The notes: a model not told the origin generated them from the letters alone. Shown: positions 34,911 through 46,460, numbered from the stretch's first letter. The stretch: DNA of 64,000 nt from Arachis hypogaea (GCF_003086295.3 NC_092044.1:72654528-72718527); one strand, 5' to 3'. Program-made: numbers and translations.

Positions 34911-37287
34911 ATTGAGGCTGAAGGTTGACACTCAAATTCTGGGCTACATTTAGCATGAAAGTAGAGCCAAGAAGAGGAAAAGCAAGTTGTTGGCAACAAC
35001 TTGGGCTAGCAACGCCCAAGTCTCATACTTCACTACCAGGAAAATGTCTTGCACGTTGCCAACGTGCATTTGGCCTGGAGTTAGTGCCAATAACGCCAAG
35101 CCAATGGGCCAGAAACATGATGAATGAACTCTTCCATTCCAAGTCTAGCAACACTTCCAATTGAGCCAAGAATTCAACAATGAGAAAGCCCACATTGCTA
35201 ACCCAAATTGAAGGTCTCTGAAGAGTTTTAGGAGTAGTATAAATAGAAGAGATTGATGTACTTGTAGGGGACTTTTGGACTTTTGAATATTTTTTTTAAC
35301 ACTTAGAATTTTTAGCACTTTTACTTAGCTTATTGTTAGAACTTCCGGGTATTCTCCCGGAAAGCTCATCTTTGGTTTTCTATTGGAATTTTTCTTCTTC
35401 ATCTTCAAGTTTTAAGCACTTCATTCTTCTTCTTCTTCTTCCTTTCCACTTAGTTTAATTTTTGTTAATGGCATTTGTTGTTGAGATTGGAGCTATGATT
35501 CACTAAACCCCACTTTCATTAGGGGGAGGAGCTCTGTTGGTTGGAATGAATTGGTGAACCCATCTTCTCTTTCTCAATTTTAGTGGTTGATCTAAAGAGG
35601 GAACTCTTGTTCTTCAAAGATTCAACCACCATCGAGAGAGGGGTTAATCTATATGAATTATGTGGTGAATTTGATGAATGAGCCACATAATTCAGTTTAG
35701 AGTTCATCCTCTCATGATTTCCTCAATCAATATACCTTGGTTAGTATGTGAGATGTAACTCTCCTTGGTTAAGATTTTGGAAATTGTGTGGCTGGATTAA
35801 AATTGATCTTCATCTCTTCTCATGAACAATTAGATCACGAGAGTGGCAATTGGCTATGTTAAGAGAGATTGAATCACCAAGAGATTGGGATTCAATCACC
35901 CATTTGCCATGGATCTATACCCATGATTGAGGAAGATTTGACTAACATCAATTCATGAAAACTAACATCTCTGATCCCTAATGATCCTCTCTATCATTAA
36001 TTCTTATTTCTTTTACTTCTAGTTGTTTGATTACCCATAACCCAATTCCCTTTTACATTCTGTCAATTTATTATTCTTGTCATCTACATTTTGTTCTCTC
36101 AATTCTTGCTATTTACTCTTATGTTCTTTAAATTTCTGCACCCTTTAGTTCCTTGCCATTTATCTTTGATGTTATTTAAGTTTCTTGCAATTTAAGTTTC
36201 AGTTATTTACTTCCATTTTATTTCTATATTCTTGTTCTTAATTGCCATTTAAATTCCTGTAATTATGTTCAAAAGTCACATTGCTCATAAAATCAAAGAT
36301 CATGTTCGCTTGACTAAGTTTACCATTTAACTAAAGTTGCTTAATCTACCAATCCTCGTGGGATCGACCTCACTCTTAGTGAGTCTTACTACTTGATACG
36401 ACCCGGTATACTTGCCGGTTGTACGTGAAATCAAATTTTTACGTATCAAAGAACCCATGTAGAAAATAGGTCATACACTCGTTCCACCCGGTTTCATTAG
36501 ATTGAAGAACAAAAATACATCTTAGAATGGAATCAAACATAGATTAAAATAGGAATAGTAATATTATTAATCCATGAGAATTGGCAGAGCTCCTAACCTT
36601 AACCTAGGAGGTTTAGTTGCTTATGATTTACAGAGAACAATGGTTAATTCAAAAATATGGCAAAAGTCTAGAACAAGGGTGATCCTTATTCTATATATAC
36701 TAATCTAGTAAATAGAGATTATAGAAATAAGATAGATTAGACTCTTGGCATGAAAATCCACTTCTTGGGCCCACTTGGTAGGTGTTTAGGCTGATCTTTG
36801 AGTGAATCCACGTGTTGAGACTTCCCTTGGGGCGTTGGACACCAGCCTTGCTCCCTTTTGGGCGTTTAACTCTAGATAGGGGGGTAAGATGGGCGTTCAA
36901 CACCCATTTTGGACCATCATTTCCAGAGTAAGTTATGGATTATTATATATTGCTAGAAAGCCCTTGAAGTTACTTTCCAATGCCGTTGATAATGCCCTAT
37001 TTGGACCTCTGTAGCTCCAGATATGCTCGTTTGAATGCATGGAGGTCAGAATCTGACAGCATCTACAATCCTTTCTAAACCTCTGAATCAGACTTCTCCA
37101 GAAATTGCCAGAATCACCCATAAATCACTTAAAATTATAGAAAACCCACAAAAGCTCAAAGTACCATCCAAAAAGTGATTTTTGCATTAAAACCTAATAA
37201 AACTTAACTAAACATACTGAAAACAATGAGAAAATGCTACTAAAAGGTGTATAAAATATCCGCTCATCAGAACACTAAACTTAAACT

Positions 37288-37307
37288 GTTGCTTGTCCCC
37301 AAGCAAC
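37288..37307 (-). promoter_or_regulatory. Stem-loop at the 3' LTR border of element E
   Basis: The minus-strand GTTGCTTG-GGGA-CAAGCAAC is a perfect 8-bp stem. It is followed by AGTTT and AAGTTTAGTGTTC, directly at the LTR terminus at 37269. It is equivalent to the stem-loops of elements C and H. Confidence 0.7.
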
Positions 37308-38957
37308 CAAAAACAAAAGAGGATAAAGAAGAGCATATTACAATGACTCTTAGAGCTCTCAATGAAGCTTAGATCTACTTATTTGGATGGGACAATTAGC
37401 TTCTTGATTTCTGAATAGGTTTGGCATCTCACTTTTCTTTGAAGGTCAGAAATATTGGCATCTCTTGGAATTAGAATTCGGATGATATTATTGATTCTCC
37501 TAGTTGAGTTTTTCTTGATTCTTGACCCACAGCTTCTTTTGGTGCTTTTCACCTTTGAGCATAGCTGTGACCCTAACCATTTCGTTTTCCAGTATTACCA
37601 CCGGATACATAAACGCCACAGGCACTTAACTGGGTAAACCCAATTGGATTGTAATTTAGCTTTGCTAGAATTCCTAGACAGTGGTACCCAGGGTTCTTAG
37701 GCATACTCTTTTCTTTCTTTTGCTTTGGTTCACAACTTTAACCGCTCAGTCTCAAGTTTTTCACTTGACACCTTCACGCCACAAGCATATAGTCAAGGAA
37801 AGTAGTTCATTTGAACTTTTAGGCCTTTTTATTGTGATGCCCTTCTAACCATTGATGCTCAAAGCCTTGGATCCGAGCTCTCCTTTTCCATCATTTTGAG
37901 CTTTATTGGATTTTTCTCTTGCTTTTTCTTTTGGTTGTTCTTTTTATTATCTCTCTTTGTTTTTGCCTTTTTCTGCTGTCTCTTTTTCACTAAGAATCAA
38001 TTGTTTTTTATTTTTTAGAGAATAAATAATACTTCTCTAAATCCACTATTCTTCAAGAGCCAATACACTTAACTTCACTATCAAATATGCACAGTTAATT
38101 CATACATTCAGAAAATCAATGCAAAGCCACCACATCAAAATAATTAGAATATAGTCATGATGTACTCGAAAATCATGCAATCACCACTTCTTAAAAAAAT
38201 TTTCTTTTAAATTTGGTAAGGGATACATCAGATATCTTATAACCATGAAGTACTTGAAAATAAACAACTAAAGCAGAATCCTAAGAGAGATCATGCAAAA
38301 GCTAGAATGGAAATCAGAATAAAAATGGAATGAAATACTGAAAAACAGAAAGAAAAGGGGGAATGAAACTTAACCACCTTAGTACTGATGGTTGCTCAGG
38401 CTGTGCTTCTGTGAAGATGATTCAGCTTCCCCTTGTGCCATTGATGATAATAAAAACCTAGAGCTCGCTCTGCAACACCAAACTTAAAAAGTATGCTTGT
38501 CCTCAAGCAAAGAAAACTAAAAACATAAGGTAAGAGTGTTAGAAAGGGATGAAGAATTCTGGCGTTTCAACGCCAAAAATGGGCGTTGAACGCCCAAAGG
38601 GGACCAAAAATTGGTCCAGAGTTCCTCCTGAATGGGCGTTAGACGCCCCAGTTGCTCCTATTCTGACGTTCAACGCCAGTAAGTACTCAATGCCCAGCTT
38701 CCTCCTTATCTAGCATTCAACGCCAGCAAGGGGCTCTCCTCAAGGTGTTTTGTTTTCCATCTCAAGCATTTCTGTCTCTATTCTAAGTGCTGCACATGAT
38801 CAGAAACTTTTAAAAAGCAAGTGAAAAACTATGAAAATAAACTAAAATGAACTCAATTGAAAAGAACAAAAGAAAGAGAAACAAAATTACTCTACTCATG
38901 GTTAGGTTGCCTCCCAACAAGTACTTCTTTAATGTCTTGAGCTGGACTTTACTGTAC
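37308..38957 (-). other. 3' region of element E between integrase and 3' LTR
   Basis: No ORF resembling the third ORF of element H remains. On the minus strand it holds the post-pol motif (38901-38920, TTGTTGGGAGGCAACC) about 40 bases after the integrase end. It also has a group of GGCGTT.AACGCC palindromes (38557-38735) and a second, shorter stem-loop TGCTTG-AGGA-CAAGCA (38494-38509) followed by AAGTTTGGTGTTGC. Confidence 0.65.
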
Positions 38958-39388
38958 TCATGTCAGCAGTAGGGTAGATCTCTCTTGCTCAACCTCACCA
39001 CCCAAGTAGTGTTTCACTCTCTGGCCATTAACTATGAATCTTTCATCGGAATGTCTACTTTGAAGTTCTATATGACCATAAGGTGACACTGTAGTGACCA
39101 CAAAAGGTCCTGTCCAACATGACTTGAGCTTCCCAGGGAAGAGCTTGAGTCTAGAATTGAAGAGTAAAACTTTCTCGCTAAGTTCAAAGACACTAGAAGA
39201 TATCTTCCTGTTATGCCACTTTTTGGCTCTTTCCTTATAGATTTTTGCATTCTCAAATGCAGCAAGCCGGAATTCAGCCAACTCATTCAGCTGGAGCAAT
39301 CTTTTTTCTCCTACTGCTTTAGCATCAAAGTTGAGAAATCTGGTTGCTCAGTAGGCCCTATGTTCCAGTTCCACTGGTAAATGACATG
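38958..39388 (-). pseudogene. Integrase C-terminus of element E (Athila-like), left of the H insertion
   Basis: The minus-strand frame encodes LLQLNELAEFRLAAFENAK, then [21 protein letters not shown] and IELQ...FIVNGQRVKHYLGG. This is the same C-terminal domain as in element H (46060-46380). It joins across the inserted element to YQLVYGK at 52355-52375: the codons for GKACHLP are split by the H target duplication. The end near 38958 is the natural stop region. Confidence 0.85.
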
Positions 39389-39393
39389 CTTTC

Positions 39394-40915
39394 TGATGAG
39401 CGGATAATTTATACGCTTTTTGGCATTGTTTTTAGTATGTTTTTAGTATATTTTAATTAGTTTTTAGTATACTTTTAGTAGTTTTTAGTTAAAATTCACT
39501 TTTCTAGATTTTACTATGAGTTTGTGTGTTTTTCTGTGATTTCAGGTATTTTCTGGCTGAAATTGAGGGTCCTGAGCAAAAATCTGATTCAGAGGCTAAA
39601 AAGGACTGCAGATGCTGTTGGATTCTGACCTCCCTGCACTCGAAGTGGATTTTCTGGAGCTACAGAAGTCCAATTGGCGCGCTCTCAACGGCGTTGGAAA
39701 GTAGACATTCTGGGCTTTCCAGCAATGTATAATAGTCCATACTTTGCCCGAGATTTGATGGCCCAAACTGGCGTTGCAAATCAGCTTCAGAATTCCCAGC
39801 GTTTAACGCTGGAACAGGCATAAAAATTGGAGTTAAACGCCCAAACTGGCATAAAAGCTGGCGTTTAACTCCAGAAAAAGTCTCTACACATGAAAGCTTC
39901 AATGTTCAACCCAAGCACACACTAAGTGGACCCAGAAGTGGATTTTTACGTTATTTACTCATTTCTGTATACCCTAGGTTACTAGTTCACTATTAATAGG
40001 ATCTTTTGACATTGTATCTGTACCTCATGACACTTTACACGTTTATTTGTGTACCTTCCACGGCATGAGTCTCTAAACCCCATGGTTGGGGGTGAGGAGC
40101 TCTGCTGTGTTTTGATGGATTAAGGCAATTACTACTGTTTTTCATTCAATCATGCTTGCTTCCATTCTAAGATATTACTTGTTCTTAAACCGGATGAATG
40201 TGATGATCCGTGACACTCATCATCATTCTCAACTATGAACGTGTGCCTGACAACCACCTCCGTTCTACCCTAGATTAAGTAGATATCTCTTGGATTCTTT
40301 AATCAGAATCTTCGTGGTATAAGCTAGAACTGATGGCGGCATTCAAGAGAATCCGGAAGGTCTAAACCTTGTCTGTGGTATTCTGAGTAGGATTCAATGA
40401 TTGAATGACTGTGACGAGCTTCAAACTCCTGAGGGCTGGGCGTTAATGACAGACGCAAAAGAATCACTGGATTCTATTCCAACCTGATTGAGAACCGACA
40501 GATGGATAGCCGTGCCGTGACAGGGTGCGTTGAACATTTCCACTGAGAGGATGGGAGGTAGCCACTGACAACGGTGAAACCCTTGCATACAGCTTGCCAT
40601 GGAAGGAGCCTTGCGTGCTTGAAGAAGAAGACAGTAGGAAAGCAGAGATTCAGAAGATGGAGCATCTCCAAAACCTCAACCTGTTCCCCATTACTGCAAA
40701 ACAAGTACTTATTTCATGTTCTTTTACTTTTCACAATCAATCTTGATAATTATTGATATCCTGACTAAGATTTACAAGATAACCATAGCTTGCTTCAAGC
40801 CGACAATCTCCGTGGGATCGACCCTTACTCGCGTAAGGTATTACTTGGACAACCCAGTGCACTTGCTGGTTAGTTGTGCGGGGTTGCAAAAGTGTGATTG
40901 CAATTTCGTGCACCA
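39394..40915 (+). mobile_element. 5' LTR of element H
   Basis: The LTR runs from TGATGAGCGG to CGTGCACCA. It contains the GGAAAG...CTTTCC module (39653-39745), GGCGTTTAACTCC-type words (39780-39875) and the terminal hairpin CCTTAC-TCGC-GTAAGG (40823-40838). The LTR should hold the promoter and polyadenylation signals; I could not place a TATA box with confidence, though TATAATAGTCC near 39728 and TATTAATAGG near 39990 are candidates. Confidence 0.93.
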
Positions 40916-40921
40916 AGTTTT

Positions 40922-40940
40922 TGGCGCCGTTGCCGGGGAT
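40922..40940 (+). other. PBS of element H, tRNA-Asp
   Basis: TGGCGCCGTTGCCGGGGAT is an exact 19-nt match to the complement of the 3' end of plant tRNA-Asp(GUC), six bases after the LTR. This is the primer of Athila-type elements. Confidence 0.92.
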
Positions 40941-40942
40941 TG

Positions 40943-41400
40943 TTCGAGTTTGGACAACTGACGGCTTATCTTGTTGCTTAGATTAGGACTGTTTTATTTT
41001 TGTTGGTTTAGAGTCATTTAGTTGTGTCTAGTTTCATATTTTAAGTTTGGTGTCAATTGCATGCTTTTGCTTTTCTTTTAATTTTCGAAAATTAGTGTTT
41101 GATTTTCTAAAAATTTTAAGTTTGGTGTCATTTTGTTGTTTTTCTCTTTCATCTTTTCAAAAATCAAATCTATTTCAAAATAATTTTTCAATCATATCTT
41201 TTTAGTTGCTGATTTCAAAATCTTTTTAATTGACTAATTGATTCAGTTTTCAATTTGCTTTGATCTTATTTTCTTTTAATTTTCGAAATTTTATTTTATT
41301 TTCCATTTATTTTATTTTATTTTATTATTTTCGGTCAAATATATATATATATATATATATACTTTGCTTGTGAATTCATATCATATTCCCTTTTTCCATC
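40943..41400 (+). other. 5' leader of element H
   Basis: This T-rich untranslated leader of about 460 bases has two copies of TTAAGTTTGGTGTC (41041 and 41117) and a (TA)n run at about 41339-41360. The gag ATG at 41401 follows TTTTTCCATC. Confidence 0.75.
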
Positions 41401-42171
41401 ATGGACCTAAGTGGAATTGAGCAGTCCAGAAGGACTCTGGGGTCATATGCTAACCCCATTACAGCTGCATATGGGAGTAGCATCTGTACACCTCCCATCA
41501 AAGCAAGCTGCTTTGAGCTAAATCCTCAACTCATTATCATAGTGCAGCAAAATTGCCAGTATTCCGGTCTTCCACAGGAAGAGCCTACTGAGTTTCTGGC
41601 ACAGTTCTTACAAATTGCTGACACAGTACGTGATAAAGAGGTGGATCAGGATGTCTACAGACTATTAATGTTTCCATTTGCTATAAAAGATCAAGCTAAG
41701 AGGTGGTTGAATAACCAACCTACAGCAAGCATAAAGACATGGAAACAGTTATCAAACAAATTCCTGAATCACTTCTACCCTCCAAAGAGGATGACACAGC
41801 TAAGGCTGGACATCCAAGGCTTTAAACAAGAGGATAATGAATCCCTTTATAATGCCTGGGAGAGGTATAGAGATATGCTAAGAAAATGCCCCTCTGAAAT
41901 GTTTTCAGAGTGGGTGCAGTTAGACATCTTCTACTATGGGCTTACAGAAAAAGCTCAGATGTCCTTAGATCACTCAGCCGGTGGATCTATACATATGAGG
42001 AAGACGATTGAAGAGGCTCAAGAGCTTATAGATACTGTTGCTAGAAATCAATATTTGTACTCTAGCAATGAGTTCTCTCCAAAAGAGGAAGTCATGGCAG
42101 TAGCCACTGATCCTAATCCTCAAGAACAGATGATTGAGCTTAATCAACAATTACACCTGATGACAAAATAG
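41401..42171 (+). pseudogene. gag: gag of element H
   Basis: The capsid-type retrotransposon gag domain spans about residues 40-215 (FELNPQLIIIVQQN, DQDVYRLLMFPFAIKDQAKRW, TWKQLSNKFLNHFYPP, FSEWVQLDIFYYGLT, LDHSAGGSIHMRKT). It assembles virus-like particles around the RNA. The frame is interrupted by TAG at 42169 and continues in the same frame from 42172. The stop could be a decayed Gln codon or a gag/pol boundary stop. Two decayed relatives here, C and F, do not show a stop at a clearly equivalent place, which favours decay. The ATG at 41401 is the first in frame after the leader. Confidence 0.88.
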
Positions 42172-44352
42172 TTAGCAGAATTTAAAGAGATGCTCCATGA
42201 AACTAAAATTGCTAACAAGAACATAGAACTGCAGTTAAATCAAGCAAAACAGCAGATATTTAAACAAATAACAGAAGAATGTCAAGCAGTTCAGCTGAGG
42301 AGTGGGAAGACATTAAATGGCACTGCTCAAAGTAGCAAAAAGCCGAATAAGGAACAATTGACAGAGGATAACCAAACCACTGTCCAAAATCCCTCTGAGG
42401 ACAGTAAGAGCCCGGAGAGGAGTACTTTTGGCGCTCAAACGCCAGAAAGGGGAGGAAAGCTGGCGTTAAACGCCCATTCCCTGCCCAGTTCTGGCGTTCA
42501 AACGCCAGAAAAGGGAGAGAAGTTGGCGTTAAACGCCCAATCTTCACCCATTCCTGGCGTTCAGACGTCAAGGGAAGATCAGACACCTGAGAGTGCTGAC
42601 AGTAATCCCTCTAAAAAGGCTTCTCCAACCACTTTTGTAAGGAATAAACCTGCAGCAACTAAGGTTGAAGAATATAAAGCCAAAATGCCTTATCCTCAGA
42701 AACTCCGCCAAGCGGAACAGGATAAGCAATTTGCCCGCTTTGCAGACTACCTAAGGACTCTTGAAATAAAGATTCCGTTTGCAGAGGCACTTGAGCAAAT
42801 ACCTTCTTATGCTAAGTTCATGAAAGAGATCTTAAGTCATAAGAAGGATTGGAGAGAAACTGAAAAAGTATTTCTCACTGAAGAATGCAGTGCAGTCATT
42901 CTAAAGAGCTTACCAGAAAAGCTTCAAGATCCAGAAAGCTTTATGATACCATGCACATTAGAAGGTGCTTGCACCAAGATAGCCCTATGTGATCTTGGAG
43001 CAAGCATCAATCTAATACCTGCATCCACTATCAGAAAGCTTGGGTTGACTAAAGAAGTCAAACCAACCCCGATATGCCTCCAACTTGCTGATGGCTCCAT
43101 TAAACATCCATCAGGCATAATAGAGGACATGATTGTCAAGGTTGGGCCATTCGCCTTTCCAACTGACTTTGTGGTGCTGGAAATGGAGGAGCACAAGAGT
43201 GCAACTCTCATTCTAGGAAGACCTTTCCTAGCAACTGGACGAACTCTCATTGATGTACAAAAAGGGGAAGTAACCCTGAGAGTCAATGAGGATGAGTTCA
43301 AGTTGAATGCTGTAAAAGCTATGCAGCATCCAGACACACCTAATGACTGCATGGGTGCTGACATTATTGACTCTTTGGTGGAAGAGATCAATATGACTGA
43401 GAGTCTAGAATCAGAGCTTGAGGACATCTTCAAGGATGCTCAGCCTGATCAAGAAGAAACAGAAGAAATAAAGGAATTTTCGAAAATTCCTCAGGAGGAG
43501 GATAAGCCTCCCAAACCTGAACTCAAACCACTACCACCATCCCCAAAGTATGCATTTCTGGGAGAGGGTGATACTTTTCCAGTGATTATAAGCTCTGCTT
43601 TAAATCCACAGGAAGAGGAAGCACTGATTCAAGTGCTAAGGACACACAAGACAGCTCTTGGGTGGTCCATAAGTGATCTTAAGGGCATTAGCCCAGCTAG
43701 ATGCATGCACAAGATCCTGTTGGAGGATAATGCCAAACCAGTGGTCCAACCACAGAGGAGGCTAAATCCAGCCATGAAGGAGGTGGTGCAGAAAGAGGTC
43801 ACTAAATTACTAGAGGCTGGGATTATTTATCCTATTTCTGATAGCCCCTGGGTGAGCCCTGTCCAAGTTGTCCCCAAAAAGGGAGGCATGACAGTGGTTC
43901 ATAATGAAAAAAATGAACTGGTTCCTACAACAGTCACAGGGTGGCGTATGTGCATTGACTACAGAAGGCTCAATACAGCCACCAGAAAGGATCATTTTCC
44001 TTTACCATTCATAGACCAAATGCTAGAAAGACTAGCTGGTCATGATTATTACTGCTTTTTGGATGGATATTCAGGTTACAACCAAATTGCAGTAGATCCT
44101 CAGGACCAAGAGAAAACAGCATTTACTTGCCCTTCTGGCGTGTTTGCCTACAGGAGGATGCCTTTTGGTCTGTGTAATGCTCCTGCAACCTTTCAGAGAT
44201 GCATGCTATCCATCTTCTCTGATATGGTGGAGAAATTCCTGGAAGTCTTCATGGATGACTTCTCAGTATATGGAGACTCATTCAGCTCCTGTCTTAACCA
44301 CCTAGCACTTGTCCTGAAAAGGTGCCAAGAGACTAACCTGGTTTTAAACTAG
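42172..44352 (+). pseudogene. pol: Gag linker, protease and reverse transcriptase of element H
   Basis: Numbered from Met at 42190, a low-complexity linker with the repeated words TPE.G.KLALNA lies at about residues 75-125, encoded by palindromic GGCGTTAAACGCC DNA. A basic region follows (MPYPQKLRQAEQDKQFARF). The protease active site CDLGASINLIPAS has its Asp at residue 268, with IILGRPFLATGRTLIDV-type sequence (LILGRPFLATGRTLID) downstream. The RT follows: WRMCIDYRRLN, FLDGYSGYNQI, YRRMPFGLCNAPATF and catalytic FMDD at 687-690 (YVDD in most relatives). All key residues are present. A TAG at 44350 replaces the Trp codon usual in the NLVLNWEKCHF-type motif. Confidence 0.9.
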
Positions 44353-45036
44353 GAGAAATGTCACTTTATGGTGACTGAGGGAATTGTCCTTGGGCACAAA
44401 ATTTCAAGCAGGGGAATAGAGGTGGATAAGGCAAAGGTAGAGGTAATTGAAAAATTACCACCACCTGCCAATGTTAAGGCAATCAGAAGCTTTCTGGGGC
44501 ATGCAGGATTCTATAGAAGGTTTATAAAGGATTTTTCGAAAATCGCAAAACCTTTGAGCAACCTGCTAGCTGCTGACACACCATTTGTGTTTGACACATA
44601 GTGTCTGCAGGCATTTGAGACCCTGAAAGCCAAGCTGGTCACAGCACCAGTCATCTCTGCACCAGACTGGACATTGCCATTTGAACTAATGTGTGATGCC
44701 AGTGACCATGCCATTGGTGCAGTGTTGGGACAGAGGCATAACAAGCTTCTGCATGTCATTTATTATGCCAGCCGTGTTCTAAATGATGCACAGAAGAATT
44801 ACACAACCACAGAAAAAGAGTTACTTGCAGTGGTCTATGCCATTGACAAGTTTAGATCCTATCTAGTGGGATCCAAGGTGATTGTGTACACTGACCATGC
44901 TGCTCTTAAATACTTACTCACAAAGCAGGATTCAAAACCCAGGCTTATAAGATGGGTGTTGCTTCTGCAAGAGTTTGATATAGAAATAAGAGACAGAAAA
45001 GGGACAGAGAACCAGGTAGCTGATCATCTGTCCTGA
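44353..45036 (+). pseudogene. pol: RT connection and RNase H of element H
   Basis: It is in the same frame as the RT. The connection block KAIRSFLGHAGFYRRFIKDF and PFVFDT precede a TAG at 44599. The RNase H stretch from 44674 has its acidic residues at D8 (MCDASDHA), E47 ([10 protein letters not shown]) and D74 (YTDHAAL). It removes the RNA strand during cDNA synthesis. The segment ends at TGA 45034, where CGA (Arg) is expected after ADHLS, a CpG transition. Confidence 0.9.
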
Positions 45037-46404
45037 ATAGAACCAGTAGTTGGGGCGTCCCTCCCTTCTACTGAGATTTCTGAGACTTTCCCAGATGAGC
45101 AACTCTTTGCCATCCAGGAAGCTCCATGGTTTGCAGATATTGCAAATTATAAAGCTGTGAGGTTCATACCACAGGAGTACAGCAGAGTGCAAAGAAAGAA
45201 ATTAATTTCAGATGCCAAGTACTACCTATGGGATGAGCCATATCTCTTTAAGAGATGTGCAGACGGAATGATCCGCAGATGTGTACCCAGAGAAGAAGCA
45301 CAGAGGATCTTATGGCATTGCCATGGATCACAGTATGGGGGACATTTTGGAAGTGAGCGAACAGCCACTAAGGTCCTCCAATGTGGGTTCTACTGGCCTA
45401 CTCTCTATAGAGATGCCCGAGAGTTTGTGCGTAACTGTGACAGCTGCCAAAGAGCTGGTAACTTACCTCATGGATACGCCATGCCTCAACAAGGGATCTT
45501 AGAGATTGAGTTGTTTGATGTATGGGGAATTGACTTTATGGGTCCATTCCCACCATCATACTCAAACACTTACATTCTGGTGGCAGTGGACTATGTATCT
45601 AAGTGGGTAGAAGCAATTGCCACACCCACTAATGATACTAAGACCGTGCTGAAATTCCTCCAGAAACACATCTTCAGCAGATTTGGTGTTCCCAGAGTCA
45701 TAATCAGTGATGGGGGCACTCATTTCTGCAATAAACAGCTGTACTCTGCTATGGTCCGATATGGAATTAGCCACAAAGTGGCTACCCCGTATCATCCACA
45801 GACAAATGGGCAAGCTGAAGTCTCTAACAGAGAGCTAAAAAGAATCCTAGAATGGACTGTGATGGCCCGAAGAAAGGATTGGGCAAGGAGCTTGGATGAT
45901 GCTCTGTGGGCATACAGAACAGCATTTAAGACCCCAATAGGAACCTCACCATACCAACTTGTGTATGGCAAGGCCTGTCATTTGCTCGAGGAACTGGAAC
46001 ATAAAGCCTACTGGGCAACCAGATTCCTAAACCTGGATGCTAAGTTAGCTGGTGAAAAGAGATTACTCCAGCTAAATGAGCTAGATGAATTTAGACTCAG
46101 TGCTTTTGAAAATGCAAAGATTTATAAGGAAAAGGCAAAGAAGTGGCATGACAAGAAGTTGTCATCCAGAGTCTTTGAGCCAGGACAAAAAGTTCTGCTC
46201 TTCAACTCTAGGCTCAGATTGTTCCCAGGAAAACTTAAATCCCGGTGGAGGGGTCTGTATGTGATTACAGGAGTGTCACCATATGGATATGTTGAGCTTC
46301 AGGATATTGATTCTGACAAAAAGTTCATTGTTAATGGACAGAGGATCAAGCATTATCTTGAAGGCAATCTTGAGCAGGAATGCTCAAAACTGAGGCTAGA
46401 ATGA
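45037..46404 (+). pseudogene. pol: Integrase of element H
   Basis: It is still in the gag-pol frame. Numbered from Met at 45157, HHCC zinc ligands are H56, H63, C94 and C97. The catalytic triad is D126 (GIDFMGPF), D185 (IISDGGTHF) and E221 (NGQAEVSN), with exactly 35 residues between the last two. The C-terminal domain has [21 protein letters not shown] and ends [11 protein letters not shown]. All catalytic residues are kept, so this is a potentially functional domain in a polyprotein broken upstream. The stop codon is TGA at 46402. Confidence 0.92.
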
Positions 46405-46421
46405 TCCTCAGTAAAGGTCCA

Positions 46422-46460
46422 GCTAAAGACAATAAAGAAGCGCTTGCTGGGAGGCAACTC
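46422..46460 (+). promoter_or_regulatory. Conserved post-pol motif of element H
   Basis: AGCTAAAGACAATAAAGAAG followed by CGCTTGCTGGGAGGCAACTC lies about 20-56 bases after the pol stop. Closely similar sequence follows the coding end at the same distance in element E (38901-38945, minus) and element C (20869-20910, minus). It is not translated in any of them. Confidence 0.6.

Larger units (their letters stand above)
33093..36448 (+). mobile_element. LTR J: 3.36-kb solo LTR with hairpin arrays
   Basis: The block is bounded by TGATGCAAGTGC and TTTTTACGTATCA and flanked by the perfect 5-bp duplication AAGAA (33088-33092 and 36449-36453). Its 3' end carries the conserved layout GTGGGATCGACC, hairpin CTCACT-CTT-AGTGAG (36369-36383), then GACCCGGTATACTTGCCGG. 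No PBS or internal region is attached. Open frames of about 200 residues over the array (33298-34130) are products of the palindromic repeats, not genes. Confidence 0.88.
32432..37269 (-). mobile_element. 3' LTR of element E, interrupted by solo LTR J
   Basis: The minus-strand LTR has its terminus TGATGAGCGG at 37269 and its other end TGGTGCGC at 32432. It matches the TGATGAGCGG family (GGTCGTCCAAGTAAT near 32488, CTGTAGCTCCAG at 37010, TATCCGCTCATCA at the end) but is clearly diverged. LTR J with its target copy occupies 33093-36453. Net length is about 1.48 kb, as expected for the family. Confidence 0.8.

Noticed and set aside
42924..43433. Minus-strand open frame of 169 codons
   Set aside because: It is a shadow of the protease region of the gag-pol frame of element H on the other strand.
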